Source: Ruegeria sp. HKCCD7303
Lineage (GTDB): Bacteria; Pseudomonadota; Alphaproteobacteria; Rhodobacterales; Rhodobacteraceae
NCBI RefSeq assembly: GCF_013111185.1
Contig: NZ_WVRE01000001.1
Coordinates: 372,001-436,000 of the forward strand
DNA length: 64,000 nt
Direction: 5' to 3'
The position numbers and the translations under genes were made by a program. Numbering within the stretch: position 1 is the stretch's first letter; each line of letters begins with the position of its first letter. A model generated the notes under the pieces. The model was given only the letters and a program-made list of their open reading frames with translations, was not told the DNA's origin and did not search any database. This document shows, piece by piece, positions 9,188 through 16,405 of the stretch.

Positions 9188-9210
9188 CGCAGCGAATGTC
9201 TGCTTTCGCG
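9188..9210 (+). repeat. Extragenic repeat CGCAGCGAATG..., copy 2
   Basis: Reads CGCAGCGAATGTCTGCTTT then CGCG. Same orientation as the copy at 8828-8850; the two copies bracket the 208-base inverted-repeat element. Confidence 0.5.
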
Positions 9211-9491
9211 TGTTGCCGATAACGCGCTCGCACCGCAACGAAAGTCCGGTTTCTGTCAAACTCTGACGTGTATCGAACGGCCCATATGCTGCCCTGATCG
9301 TAAGCTGTCATTCTGCTTCTGGCAATCTTCCGTCAGATTTCTGAAACGTTATTTCAGGAAACATCTGAGCAAGCCTTGTCTGGTCAAGGCGAAGTCCTAG
9401 AAGTCGCCTCTGGACACGAATAGGATGCATTCTGGCTGCCACAAGACTTTGAGGTTCAATGCTCCCATTGATATAGCGTCAGGGAACATCT

Positions 9492-9520
9492 TCATTGGGC
9501 AGAAAGTGCCTGCCCAATGA
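9492..9520 (-). terminator. Strong hairpin downstream of the helicase gene
   Basis: Perfect 10-base arms TCATTGGGCA and TGCCCAATGA enclose a 9-base loop. It starts 22 bases past the helicase stop, where a terminator for the minus-strand operon would sit. There is no U-tract on either strand, so a factor-independent terminator is doubtful; an RNA-stabilising 3' structure or a recombination site are alternatives. Confidence 0.35.
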
Positions 9521-9542
9521 TGCCTTCAATGTGGAAATGCTT

Positions 9543-10667
9543 CTAGAGGCGTGTAACCAAGGTCACGCATTCAGAAGCCCGTGTAACAGCGGTATAGAGC
9601 CAATTCCTCGCATATTTGTCGAAGATGTGACTTTCGTCCTCTATAATCACGTGGCCCCACTGGCTGCCTTGGGCTTTATGAACCGTCAACGCGTAGCCAT
9701 ATTTAAACTGCTGAGAATTTTTTCGTTCCTTGTCCGCCAATCTCCCTTCGTCGTCAGTAAAATACTCAGGATGCACCCGTACGCGGTAGTTTTCATGATC
9801 CGGGAAGTCGCACGATTTCAGTTCCAACGACAAAGTCCCCGAAAACCGGGAATTCTTCGGTTCTGAGACGACAGTGAACATGCCTCCATTGACGATACCA
9901 AGGCCATGGTCATTGTGCTGACACACAAGGCGGTCGCCAATCTCAGGCAGGTCGCTGGTGCGTCCCAAGGCCCTGCGGATTTCTTCGTTGTAGTGGGAAC
10001 GAGTGACGTTCCTACCGGCAAGGAGCTGGTCCGCATCCAATATCTCATCGATCTCAAGACTCCCGTCCGGCACCACACGGCTGTTCCCATAGGCACCATA
10101 CTTCAACGGTTTCCCTTCACGAATGTCTGTCGCCAGTTGTAAGACCGGGCTGTCCTTGGCCTGACGGTGGATTTCGGTCAGCATGGCGTCAGGCTTGGCG
10201 TTGGTGAAATAACCCTCGCCGGCCACCGGCGGCAGCTGGGCAGGATCACCAAGTGCGAGGACAGGAGTTCCGAATGACATCAGGTCACGCGCTAAGTCTA
10301 AGTCAACCATTGAGCACTCATCGATCACAATCAAGTCCGCATCCGCTGCTGCACTATCCGGATCGAGGTGGAAACTGAATTTACCATTCGATCCCTGAAC
10401 AGCCTTGTAGATCAAACTGTGGATGGTGGAAGCGCCTTCACAGCCGTTTCGCTGCATCATCATAGCCGCTTTGCCAGTGAAGGCCGCGTAAACAACCCCT
10501 CCATTCAAACCGCTGGCCAGATGTCGCGCGATTGTCGTCTTGCCGGTGCCAGCATATCCGAAGAGCCGGAAGATCTTATTTGTCTTGGCATCGTTCTTCA
10601 GCCAGGAGCTAACGCAGTCAAGCGCTGAGAGCTGTTGGCCGGACATAGTGAAATTGATAGCATTCAT
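9543..10667 (-). CDS. SF1B DNA helicase, RecD/Dda-like
   Basis: ATP-dependent 5'-3' DNA helicase by family, 374 residues. Motif I GYAGTGKTT is at 37-45 (K43); motif II is VIDECSMVD; motif III is GDPAQLPPVAG; motif V is LTVHKAQGSQW; motif VI is LYTAVTRASE. All catalytic motifs are intact. There is no N-terminal RecD domain or nuclease domain, so it resembles phage T4 Dda and mobile-element helicases rather than RecBCD. The ATG at 10667 has AAGG 9 bases upstream; a longer reading to 10790 has no ribosome site. Last gene of the element's minus-strand operon, separated from its neighbour by the repeat-rich spacer. Confidence 0.88.
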   Translation of the reverse strand: MNAINFTMSGQQLSALDCVSSWLKNDAKTNKIFRLFGYAGTGKTTIARHLASGLNGGVVYAAFTGKAAMMMQRNGCEGASTIHSLIYKAVQGSNGKFSFHLDPDSAAADADLIVIDECSMVDLDLARDLMSFGTPVLALGDPAQLPPVAGEGYFTNAKPDAMLTEIHRQAKDSPVLQLATDIREGKPLKYGAYGNSRVVPDGSLEIDEILDADQLLAGRNVTRSHYNEEIRRALGRTSDLPEIGDRLVCQHNDHGLGIVNGGMFTVVSEPKNSRFSGTLSLELKSCDFPDHENYRVRVHPEYFTDDEGRLADKERKNSQQFKYGYALTVHKAQGSQWGHVIIEDESHIFDKYARNWLYTAVTRASECVTLVTRL

Positions 10668-10800
10668 GCGGTTAGGCCTTCTGCAGGTTTGGGGTTGAGA
10701 ATTCTGGCCAACGGGCGAGGGTGGCCGAGCATATCTTGGGCGTCCTAGGAACGAACCAACCAGACGATTGATGGTCGGCTCTGCGTTCATGGAAATGAAG

Positions 10801-10977
10801 GTGTAATGCCCCCCTTGTGACAGGTTACTCTTCAGGAGGGATGTTCCGGAGAAAGTATTTAACTAGGGGGGCATTACATGCCCGGAGGGGTTTCTTGATC
10901 TCCGGAGGGTGTAACGCTCCCCTAATATTTAACTTCTTTTCTCTTACACTATATTTGACACAAGGGGGCCATTACAC
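10801..10977. repeat. Four TGTAATGCCCCCC repeats in two inverted pairs
   Basis: Repeat units: plus at 10801-10822, minus at 10861-10878, plus at 10909-10923 and minus at 10956-10977. The outer units match at 20 of 22 positions (core TGTAATGCCCCCCTTGTG). The inner ones read TGTAATGCCCCCCTAGTT and TGTAACGCTCCCCTAATATT and share a following A/T-rich TTAAC/TTTCTC tract. A smaller dyad, TCCGGAGA and TCTCCGGA, sits at 10845-10852 and 10899-10906. The array fills the 304-base gap 10668-10971, and its last unit overlaps the stop codon of the upstream gene. It could be an iteron/origin, an operator, or RNA structure controlling the helicase; no other gene is seen in the gap. Confidence 0.75.
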
Positions 10978-11985
10978 GGCCACCTCCACCTTCGGTGCAG
11001 CGTTGGTCTCTAATCTCGAGGCACTCTGGCGAGTACGACATGCATTCACACGCCTCCGGTTTGCCCGCCTATCGGCCTCGGCAATCGGATCGGCAAAGCC
11101 CGTTTCTGAAAGGGTTTTCGAGATGACCGTCTGGCGCGCCAGTTCACAATCTCCACGCTGTGTACATGTCGAGCAAATAGGATTGTCAGACGTGACTACT
11201 CCGGGCACACCAAAACAACTCTGGTAGAACTCCTTGCTTGTAGGCGTCTTGAGCTCAACGGTTCTAAGGAAGCCGTTGGCAACGTCTTCTCGTGCTTTGC
11301 GTTCAGCACATTCGACGGCCTTTTCCCCAAGGAAGTGACAATCAACGGCACGGAAATACTGGCGCTCGACCACGTGCTTGGCAACAAACCCGTCTACTGA
11401 ATATACGCCGCGACTCACCAAATCGAGCATCTCTTTACGAAATTGACGCTGCGCCGGAAGGCCCCGGTCGGAAAAAAATGCGTACTGGGGTATGGCCTTC
11501 ATCCGGTTCAATTCAAGGCCATGGCGGTCGTCACTCCAGAACGCCACTATCTTGGTCAGCCAGGCATCGCGTTTCTTCTCGCCAGGCCAAAGCTGATTTG
11601 GTTGTGGCGGATGTCGGTAACGGCGAGCGGCCGCGAACTTGAAAACGAACTCCAAGTAAGCGGGATAAGGCAGGCCGATCTGGTCTGCTTTCTGGCGAGC
11701 GATGTAGAGCTGGGTCAGATGAGCGTTCCGTTTGTGAAGGCTCAATTTGAAGCCGATCTTGATATCGGATGCAGCGATCACATCGATATTCTCACGATAG
11801 TAATCTTTGTATGCTTCGATATAGGCACGATGGAACTGTTTCGTGGCATCCATGGGGGTCAGAAAACGATACTCCGGCCATTTATTCGGCATCAGCTCAG
11901 CTTCGCGCGCGCGATACCTCGTAGGGATCAGGTTCAGAACGCGGTTGAGTTTGGTCAGCCGGATGTCGTGTGCAGGTTTGATCAT
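10972..11985 (-). CDS. Hypothetical protein with C-terminal CX13CX2CX5C cluster
   Basis: I do not recognise this 337-residue protein. It is basic and mostly alpha-helical in character. Near the C-terminus four cysteines, C257, C271, C274 and C280 (NPICSTCTQRGDCELA), have the CX2CX5C spacing of [4Fe-4S] sites in WhiB regulators and Cas4/AddB-type nucleases. No nuclease motif (PD-(D/E)XK) is evident. The last 50 residues are rich in Arg and Asn. The ATG has a strong AAGGAG site 9 bases upstream, preceded by a leader hairpin. Middle gene of the element operon; linkage to a helicase suggests a DNA-related role, which is inference. Confidence 0.78.
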   Translation of the reverse strand: MIKPAHDIRLTKLNRVLNLIPTRYRAREAELMPNKWPEYRFLTPMDATKQFHRAYIEAYKDYYRENIDVIAASDIKIGFKLSLHKRNAHLTQLYIARQKADQIGLPYPAYLEFVFKFAAARRYRHPPQPNQLWPGEKKRDAWLTKIVAFWSDDRHGLELNRMKAIPQYAFFSDRGLPAQRQFRKEMLDLVSRGVYSVDGFVAKHVVERQYFRAVDCHFLGEKAVECAERKAREDVANGFLRTVELKTPTSKEFYQSCFGVPGVVTSDNPICSTCTQRGDCELARQTVISKTLSETGFADPIAEADRRANRRRVNACRTRQSASRLETNAAPKVEVAV

Positions 11986-12004
11986 TTAACACATCTCCTT
12001 CGGG

Positions 12005-12034
12005 CCGGGACCGACCTTGCGGTCGAAATCCCGG
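12005..12034 (-). promoter_or_regulatory. Leader hairpin with GCAA tetraloop upstream of a ribosome site
   Basis: Read on the minus strand: CCGGGA-ttt-CGACC-GCAA-GGTCG-g-TCCCGG. This makes two GC-rich helices capped by a GNRA tetraloop, about 10 bases before the AAGGAG of the next gene. GNRA-capped stems are typical of functional RNA structure. It could tune translation, stabilise the downstream message or bind a protein. No U-tract follows, so termination is unlikely. Confidence 0.55.
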
Positions 12035-12079
12035 TCTTGTCTTTGTGCTTGAGTTGGGTGGGAGGTGGCTAGCGCCAGA

Positions 12080-12658
12080 TCAGACGAGGTAGGTTTCTTC
12101 TGAACCTGCGTTCCAGCGTCCATCAGTCCAGTGACCCAGCTTCATGGCGGTGTCGCGCAACTTGCGAAATCGGCGACGAGCCTGCTCGATCATCCGATAG
12201 CTCTGCCGGTAATCCGGTGCCTCATAGTAACCTAAACGCAGACCTTCGATTTCGCGCATGAGATCACTGGCACGCTTATCGAGAAAGCGAGCCTGATCTT
12301 CACGAGAAAGCTGGCGCAGTGCGGTAAGCGGGGGCAAAGGCGGAATCTGCGGCGGAAACAACGGGGTTTCGGTAACCGATCCTGTTCCGTCGATGTTGGT
12401 GGGCGTTATATGAGTTAACTCCTGGTGTTCAAGCATCTGGAGCAATTCATTGGTCATACCCAGAAGGCAGCTGACAAGCTTCGGAGCATCCTTGTCGCCA
12501 TTAAGCTCATCGGCCATCGTCTTCAGCAAGAAAAACACTGTGCCCTTGTCGATGAAATCGTGATTTTCTCCAGAGATATTCTTCTTGAGATCGATGGTGG
12601 GAACATTCAGTTTACCAACATCTATTGTTCCGCCAAGGCGGTTGGGTGCGGCGTCCAT
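12080..12658 (-). CDS. Hypothetical protein, element-encoded
   Basis: Unrecognised 192-residue protein. Residues 1-85 contain an acidic/hydrophobic mix (IDKGTVFFLLKTMADELNG then LLGMTNELLQMLEHQEL). A proline-rich linker (LFPPQIPPLPPLT) sits near 100-112, followed by a charged helical C-terminal half (RASDLMREIEGLRLGYYE, then RMIEQARRRFRKLRD), possibly coiled coil. ATG with AAAGGA 7 bases upstream. First gene of the three-gene operon, 94 bases before the Cys-cluster gene; an A/T-rich stretch upstream (12700-12775) probably holds the promoter. Confidence 0.7.
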   Translation of the reverse strand: MDAAPNRLGGTIDVGKLNVPTIDLKKNISGENHDFIDKGTVFFLLKTMADELNGDKDAPKLVSCLLGMTNELLQMLEHQELTHITPTNIDGTGSVTETPLFPPQIPPLPPLTALRQLSREDQARFLDKRASDLMREIEGLRLGYYEAPDYRQSYRMIEQARRRFRKLRDTAMKLGHWTDGRWNAGSEETYLV

Positions 12659-13489
12659 ATAGGATTCCTTTCAACAGTGGGTTTTTGCGGGCGATCTTTT
12701 TAGCGCGCAATTTTTTTATAGCGCTGCGGCTGTCGACTTACGTCTTTTTGTGAAATTTTTTTTACCTTGAACTTTGTGACATGCCGAAGTGAACATCCGG
12801 TGGCGGGTGATCTGTCTTACAAAACGGTTCTCTGCCGCGTTCTAAGAATACGCTTCTACTTGAATTGATAATAATGAGGTGATGATCGCTACTGTTCACC
12901 TCTTCAACTCAGTCGGCCCGACCTTCCGTGCCGATTTGTTAATCGTGACGGCCAACATCGCGTGGACATATCTACTCCGCGCTTGGTTAAAAAAGGAGAG
13001 CTTCGACTACCGGCAACCGCTGGATCGAACTTGTTCTCTAAGAGTGTGCAGAAAACAGGACAGCTATCGTTGATGATGATCAGTAGCCGCGTAGTCAAGG
13101 CAGTGTGGACGGGCACTTCAGCCAAAGGATCATCTTAGTTACGCAGCCTTGTTTTAGTTGGGCGCAGAAGTCGGCGCGGGAAGCACGCTAGGGAGCGGCA
13201 GCCTGAACTTGTAGTCAGTCCCTGGGTTATCGAAATCACTATCGAAAATGGTGGGGCGCGGCACCATCCAAAATTTTCTTTCGAAATATATTAATAGCTT
13301 ATGATTTTTCTCCGATCTACAACGCGCATCCGACGTTGTGCTTGCTATAGACTTCTTGATCACACGAAAAAGGAGCCTCCCGGCAATGCGCACGCAGATC
13401 AGGAATTCGGCACCCGAGTCCGAAACTTCGATGGCTGAACACCACCCTGACATTTGGGTTATGGATACAACCCTCCGGGTGGTCACGTA
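12659..13489. other. 831-base A/T-richer region without a supported gene
   Basis: Separates the element's minus-strand operon from the plus-strand excisionase. The left 120 bases are T-rich (runs of 7-8 T), suitable for the operon promoter; two direct TAGCGC hexamers lie near 12700-12725. The right part includes AT-rich patches around 13280-13310. A 110-codon minus frame (13154-13486) has no recognisable features. Control sites for both transcription units would be expected here, but I cannot identify one. Confidence 0.5.
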
Positions 13490-13792
13490 ATGAGTAGTGA
13501 CGAAGCGCTCCTCACAATCGAGGAATTCGCGGCCGCCTTACATCGCACGATCACCCCCAGAACGGTTCGGACCATGATCCACCAGGGCGAGATCAATGCG
13601 GTTCGCCTCGGCAAGCGATACTACATGACCCGCGAGGAATTGAAGAGGTTCACAACGACATGCCACGTAAACGCAAACCGGCCCGGCTCTTCCAACGCAA
13701 AGACGATGGCGCATGGGTCATCCTCGACGGAGGACAGCAGATCCGGACAGGCTTTGGTGATGGATTTCATGAGGCAGCGGAAGAAGTCCTGA
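13490..13792 (+). CDS. Excisionase-like helix-turn-helix protein
   Basis: Small protein of about 100 residues whose first 55 residues match the excisionase/MerR-like DNA-binding fold: LLTIEEFAAAL, then PRTVRTMIHQGEINAVRLGK and YYMTREELKRF. Such proteins direct excision by the neighbouring integrase. The ATG at 13490 is preceded by GGTGG at about 8 bases. The 3' third overlaps the integrase gene by 133 bases in another frame; this tail is low-complexity Ser/Thr-rich and may be dispensable. Confidence 0.75.
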   Translation: MSSDEALLTIEEFAAALHRTITPRTVRTMIHQGEINAVRLGKRYYMTREELKRFTTTCHVNANRPGSSNAKTMAHGSSSTEDSRSGQALVMDFMRQRKKS

Positions 13793-14679
13793 GCAATTAC
13801 ATCGCCAGCAAAAAGCGGCAAGATGATCGCGTCCGCGACCCGAACGAGATCACCGTCGGCGAAATCTTGGTGCATTACGGCGAGGCCAAGGTAAAGGTGG
13901 TCCGCGACAGGGAACGTCTGCTCTACACGATACAGGCACTTTCGCCCTACTGGAGCGACCTCAAGGTGTCCCAGATCGACATCGACAGGTGTCGCGGCTA
14001 CACGGCTTGGAGACGGTGCGCCGCATGGACCGTCCGGCGCGAGATGAACACCCTGAACGCCGCCGTCAAATACGCCTTGGCGTCGCGCAGGATCAGCCAT
14101 GCACCGATTGTTACCCTGCCTGAGAAGGGAGTCGCCAATGACCGCTGGCTGACCGAGGAGGAGGTCCAGCGCTTGCTGGAGGCCTCTGCTTCTCACGTCC
14201 AGCGATTCATCAAGATAGCGCTATACACCGGGCGTCGGAAGACCGCGATCACACGGCTGAAGTGGGTGCCCTCCCTTGATAGCGGCTGGGTCGAGCTCGA
14301 CAGTGGGGTGATCCATTTCCTTGGCAAGGCCGAGGCCGAGACCAAGAAGCGCAAGGGAATGATCAAGATGCCTGGCACGCTCCACGCAGAGATGAAGACC
14401 TGGACGCAGGAGGGGAGCCACGTGGTGTCGTTCAAGGGCGTGCCGATAGATCGGATCGACAAGGCATTCCGTGCTGCCGTCCAGCGAGCCGGTCTTAAGG
14501 ACGTGACACCGCACACCCTGAAGCACACAGCGGTTACCTGGGCGTTCATGCGCGGCATGACGCTGGAGGACGCCACGGCCTATTTTGCGACCTCGCGCGA
14601 GACCCTGGAAAACGTCTATAGGTCGTACAGCCCAGATGCGCTGAAGAACGCAACGGAGATTATGGACTGGAAGATCTGA
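13660..14679 (+). CDS. Tyrosine site-specific recombinase (integrase)
   Basis: Integrates or excises the element, 339 residues. A SAM-like core-binding domain covers about 65-145 and the catalytic domain about 160-325. Catalytic residues visible: R193 in ALYTGRRKTAI, H285 in PHTLKHTAVTW, and nucleophile Y320 in TLENVYRSYSP. The usual HxxR arginine is Lys (K288), which may be tolerated or may weaken activity. The VYxxxSP ending is of the phage type. It ends 130 bases from the 3' end of tRNA-Pro, the classical attachment position. It starts within the excisionase gene. I found no second copy of the tRNA 3' end on the left. Confidence 0.88.
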   Translation: MPRKRKPARLFQRKDDGAWVILDGGQQIRTGFGDGFHEAAEEVLSNYIASKKRQDDRVRDPNEITVGEILVHYGEAKVKVVRDRERLLYTIQALSPYWSDLKVSQIDIDRCRGYTAWRRCAAWTVRREMNTLNAAVKYALASRRISHAPIVTLPEKGVANDRWLTEEEVQRLLEASASHVQRFIKIALYTGRRKTAITRLKWVPSLDSGWVELDSGVIHFLGKAEAETKKRKGMIKMPGTLHAEMKTWTQEGSHVVSFKGVPIDRIDKAFRAAVQRAGLKDVTPHTLKHTAVTWAFMRGMTLEDATAYFATSRETLENVYRSYSPDALKNATEIMDWKI

Positions 14680-14782
14680 AAAAAACTGCGGTAATTGGTG
14701 GATGCCGGTTGCGAACGAACTGAGCACATCTAGCGAATGAAACGTTGCGGATATCGTTGCGGCCGATCCGCAGAAAACAACA

Positions 14783-14802
14783 AAGGCGCCCTTGGGCGCC
14801 TT
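14783..14802 (-). terminator. Terminator of tRNA-Pro (bidirectional hairpin)
   Basis: AAGGCGCCC and GGGCGCCTT form a perfect 9-base-arm hairpin 8 bases past the tRNA 3' end. T-rich flanks occur on both sides (TTTGTTGTTTTC on the minus strand, TTGTTTTATT on the plus strand), so it can also stop transcription coming from the integrase gene. Confidence 0.75.
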
Positions 14803-14809
14803 GTTTTAT

Positions 14810-14886
14810 TGGTCGGAGTGAGAGGATTCGAACCTCCGACCCCTGCCTCCCGAAGACAGTGCTCTACCAGGCTGAGCTACACTCCG
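14810..14886 (-). tRNA. tRNA-Pro (anticodon CGG)
   Basis: Cloverleaf read by eye on the minus strand: acceptor CGGAGTG pairs with CACTCCG; D-stem GCTC/GAGC; anticodon loop TTCGGGA gives CGG (codon CCG); T-arm GGAGG-TTCGAAT-CCTCT; encoded CCA at 14810-14812. 77 bases. Probably the attachment target of the adjacent integrase. Confidence 0.95.
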
Positions 14887-14899
14887 ACCGTGGCGGGGA

Positions 14900-14927
14900 T
14901 TTATACCCGGCGTATCCGATGCGCAAG
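14900..14927 (-). promoter_or_regulatory. Promoter of tRNA-Pro
   Basis: On the minus strand a -10 box TATAAA (14900-14905) follows a -35-like CTTGCG (14922-14927) with a 16-base spacer, placing the start site a few bases before the tRNA. Sequence resemblance only. Confidence 0.5.
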
Positions 14928-14992
14928 AAGATTTTGTTGCGTTGACGTGGGAAATCGTTGGCGGAACAGGGCACGCAGGTTGATGATCGGAG

Positions 14993-16108
14993 TCAGCCAA
15001 GTGGATCCGTTTTGTATAGGCGAATTTTTGTGCCGCCATGGTCGACCACCGGGCCTGGCGCCAATAGTGGAAGCCGGGTTGACCTAGCAAGCGAAGCCGA
15101 GCTGGTCACTATTCCAACTCTCCAGCCCTGAAACCGGCTCATCAGGGCTTTGCCCAATGCACCATAGACAGAGCGCAGCCGTTTTTCGTCCCCGATACGC
15201 GTTCCATAGGGCGGGTTAACAATAACCAGGCCTTCGGGGCCTTCGGGGGGTTTGATGTCGCTGACGGATCGCAGTTGAAAGCGCGTCACATGGCTGACCT
15301 GCGCCCGATTGGCGTTTGCGGTTGCCGCTTCGACAGCACCCGCGTTCCTGTCCGAACCGCAAAAGGTCATTGCACTTTCTCTTTTGGAATTGCTTTCGCG
15401 CATCGACTGCCACTGATCACAATCAAAGCCTGCCAGGTCCTCGAACGCGAAGCGGCGCGATCGACCGGGCAGTAGTCCGAGTGCAATTTCAGCAGCCTCA
15501 ATGACAAAGGTGCCCGACCCGCACATTGGGTCAAGTACAGGCTCTTCCCCTGTAAACCCACATTCTCGTAAGAACATAGCGGCCATCGTTTCTCGCATTG
15601 GGGCTTTGGCGATTGCTTCCTTATGTCCGCGCTTATGTAAAAGCTCGCCCGAACTATCGACCGACAAAGTGCAAATGTCTTTCTCGATGCGCAGCAAGAC
15701 CCTAAGACCAGCCTCGGATGAAATCGGAGCGCCCAACGTCTCAGAGATCGCGCGCTCAACCCTTTGCCGGGCGGCCCCTGCGTGGTAAATCCGGGATTTA
15801 CGGCTGGTTGCCTCTACCTTTACCGGAATGTCGGAACGCAAGAACGCGCCCCAGGGAAATTTGCGGGCGCGTTTGTCCAGCTGAGCCAGATGCACTGCTG
15901 GGAAGCTACCCAGACGCACAAGAACCTTGTTTGCGCCCCTTAAGGTCAAATTGGCGCGCCAAACTTCTGACCAGGACCCGCGACACGTCACACCACCGCG
16001 AACCGCTTTTGCACCGGCGAATCCATGCGCCTGCACCTCAGCGCATAGTGGTGCTTCCAGGCCGGGTGTTGCGATCAAAAAAATGTCGAGGTCTGCGTTT
16101 TTTTCCAT
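14993..16108 (-). CDS. THUMP-domain class I SAM-dependent RNA methyltransferase (RlmL/YpsC-like)
   Basis: Predicted 23S rRNA guanine-N2 methyltransferase of the RlmL/YpsC family (COG0116), 371 residues, cytosolic. A THUMP region covers about 45-155 and a Rossmann methyltransferase follows: MCGSGTFVIEAA is the SAM-binding motif and VIVNPPYGTRI the catalytic NPPY motif. The second methyltransferase domain of E. coli RlmKL is absent, so this is the short form. ATG at 16108. It transcribes toward the tRNA gene and away from nqrA. Confidence 0.9.
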   Translation of the reverse strand: MEKNADLDIFLIATPGLEAPLCAEVQAHGFAGAKAVRGGVTCRGSWSEVWRANLTLRGANKVLVRLGSFPAVHLAQLDKRARKFPWGAFLRSDIPVKVEATSRKSRIYHAGAARQRVERAISETLGAPISSEAGLRVLLRIEKDICTLSVDSSGELLHKRGHKEAIAKAPMRETMAAMFLRECGFTGEEPVLDPMCGSGTFVIEAAEIALGLLPGRSRRFAFEDLAGFDCDQWQSMRESNSKRESAMTFCGSDRNAGAVEAATANANRAQVSHVTRFQLRSVSDIKPPEGPEGLVIVNPPYGTRIGDEKRLRSVYGALGKALMSRFQGWRVGIVTSSASLARSTRLPLLAPGPVVDHGGTKIRLYKTDPLG

Positions 16109-16299
16109 TCGAGTTGCTTACACCGGAAGTACAACGGGTGCGACACGCTTTTTTGCGGCTGAAATGTTTCAGTTTGCCGGGGAAATAGCGGGAATGTGTA
16201 GTCCCAAGATAACTTTTGGCGGTAACAGGTTTGCGTTTAGAGGCATCCCCGCGTAAAGGGTCCATGATCGGAATAACGCCAGCGGATTCTGGACACATT

Positions 16300-16327
16300 T
16301 TGACGCTTTTGCGACGAATGGTAAGAA
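16300..16327 (+). promoter_or_regulatory. Candidate promoter for the nqr operon
   Basis: TTGACG (16300-16305), a 16-base spacer and TAAGAA (16322-16327) resemble a sigma-70 promoter about 80 bases before nqrA. It lies in the 297-base gap 16109-16405, which otherwise shows no gene. Confidence 0.35.
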
Positions 16328-16405
16328 TTTCCGCGGTATTGCATGACCCCGAAAGGGCGTCGACAATGCAGGCGCAGCAAAAAAGGCTTGGAAGAACGTA
16401 GCAAC

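Larger units (their letters stand above)
8805..9542. other. 738-base intergenic region with repeats, no supported gene
   Basis: Open frames on both strands here (for example minus 8795-9259 and plus 8903-9400) run straight through an inverted-repeat element and have no recognisable domain, so I do not call them genes. What is visible: two direct copies of a CGCAGCGAATG repeat, a 208-base element with 14-base inverted termini between them, and a perfect 10-base-arm hairpin near the right end. It may be the left edge of the accessory element. Confidence 0.6.

Noticed and set aside
8795-9259. 154-codon minus frame and overlapping 165-codon plus frame (8903-9400)
   Set aside because: Both read through the inverted-repeat element and the extragenic repeats; no domain or ribosome site, so they are repeat translations.
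13154-13486. 110-codon minus frame in the gap before the excisionase
   Set aside because: No recognisable motif, no ribosome site, no neighbour in an operon with it.
9542-14809. Search for a duplicated tRNA-Pro 3' end as left attachment site
   Set aside because: None seen by eye in this stretch; no attachment site is therefore annotated.
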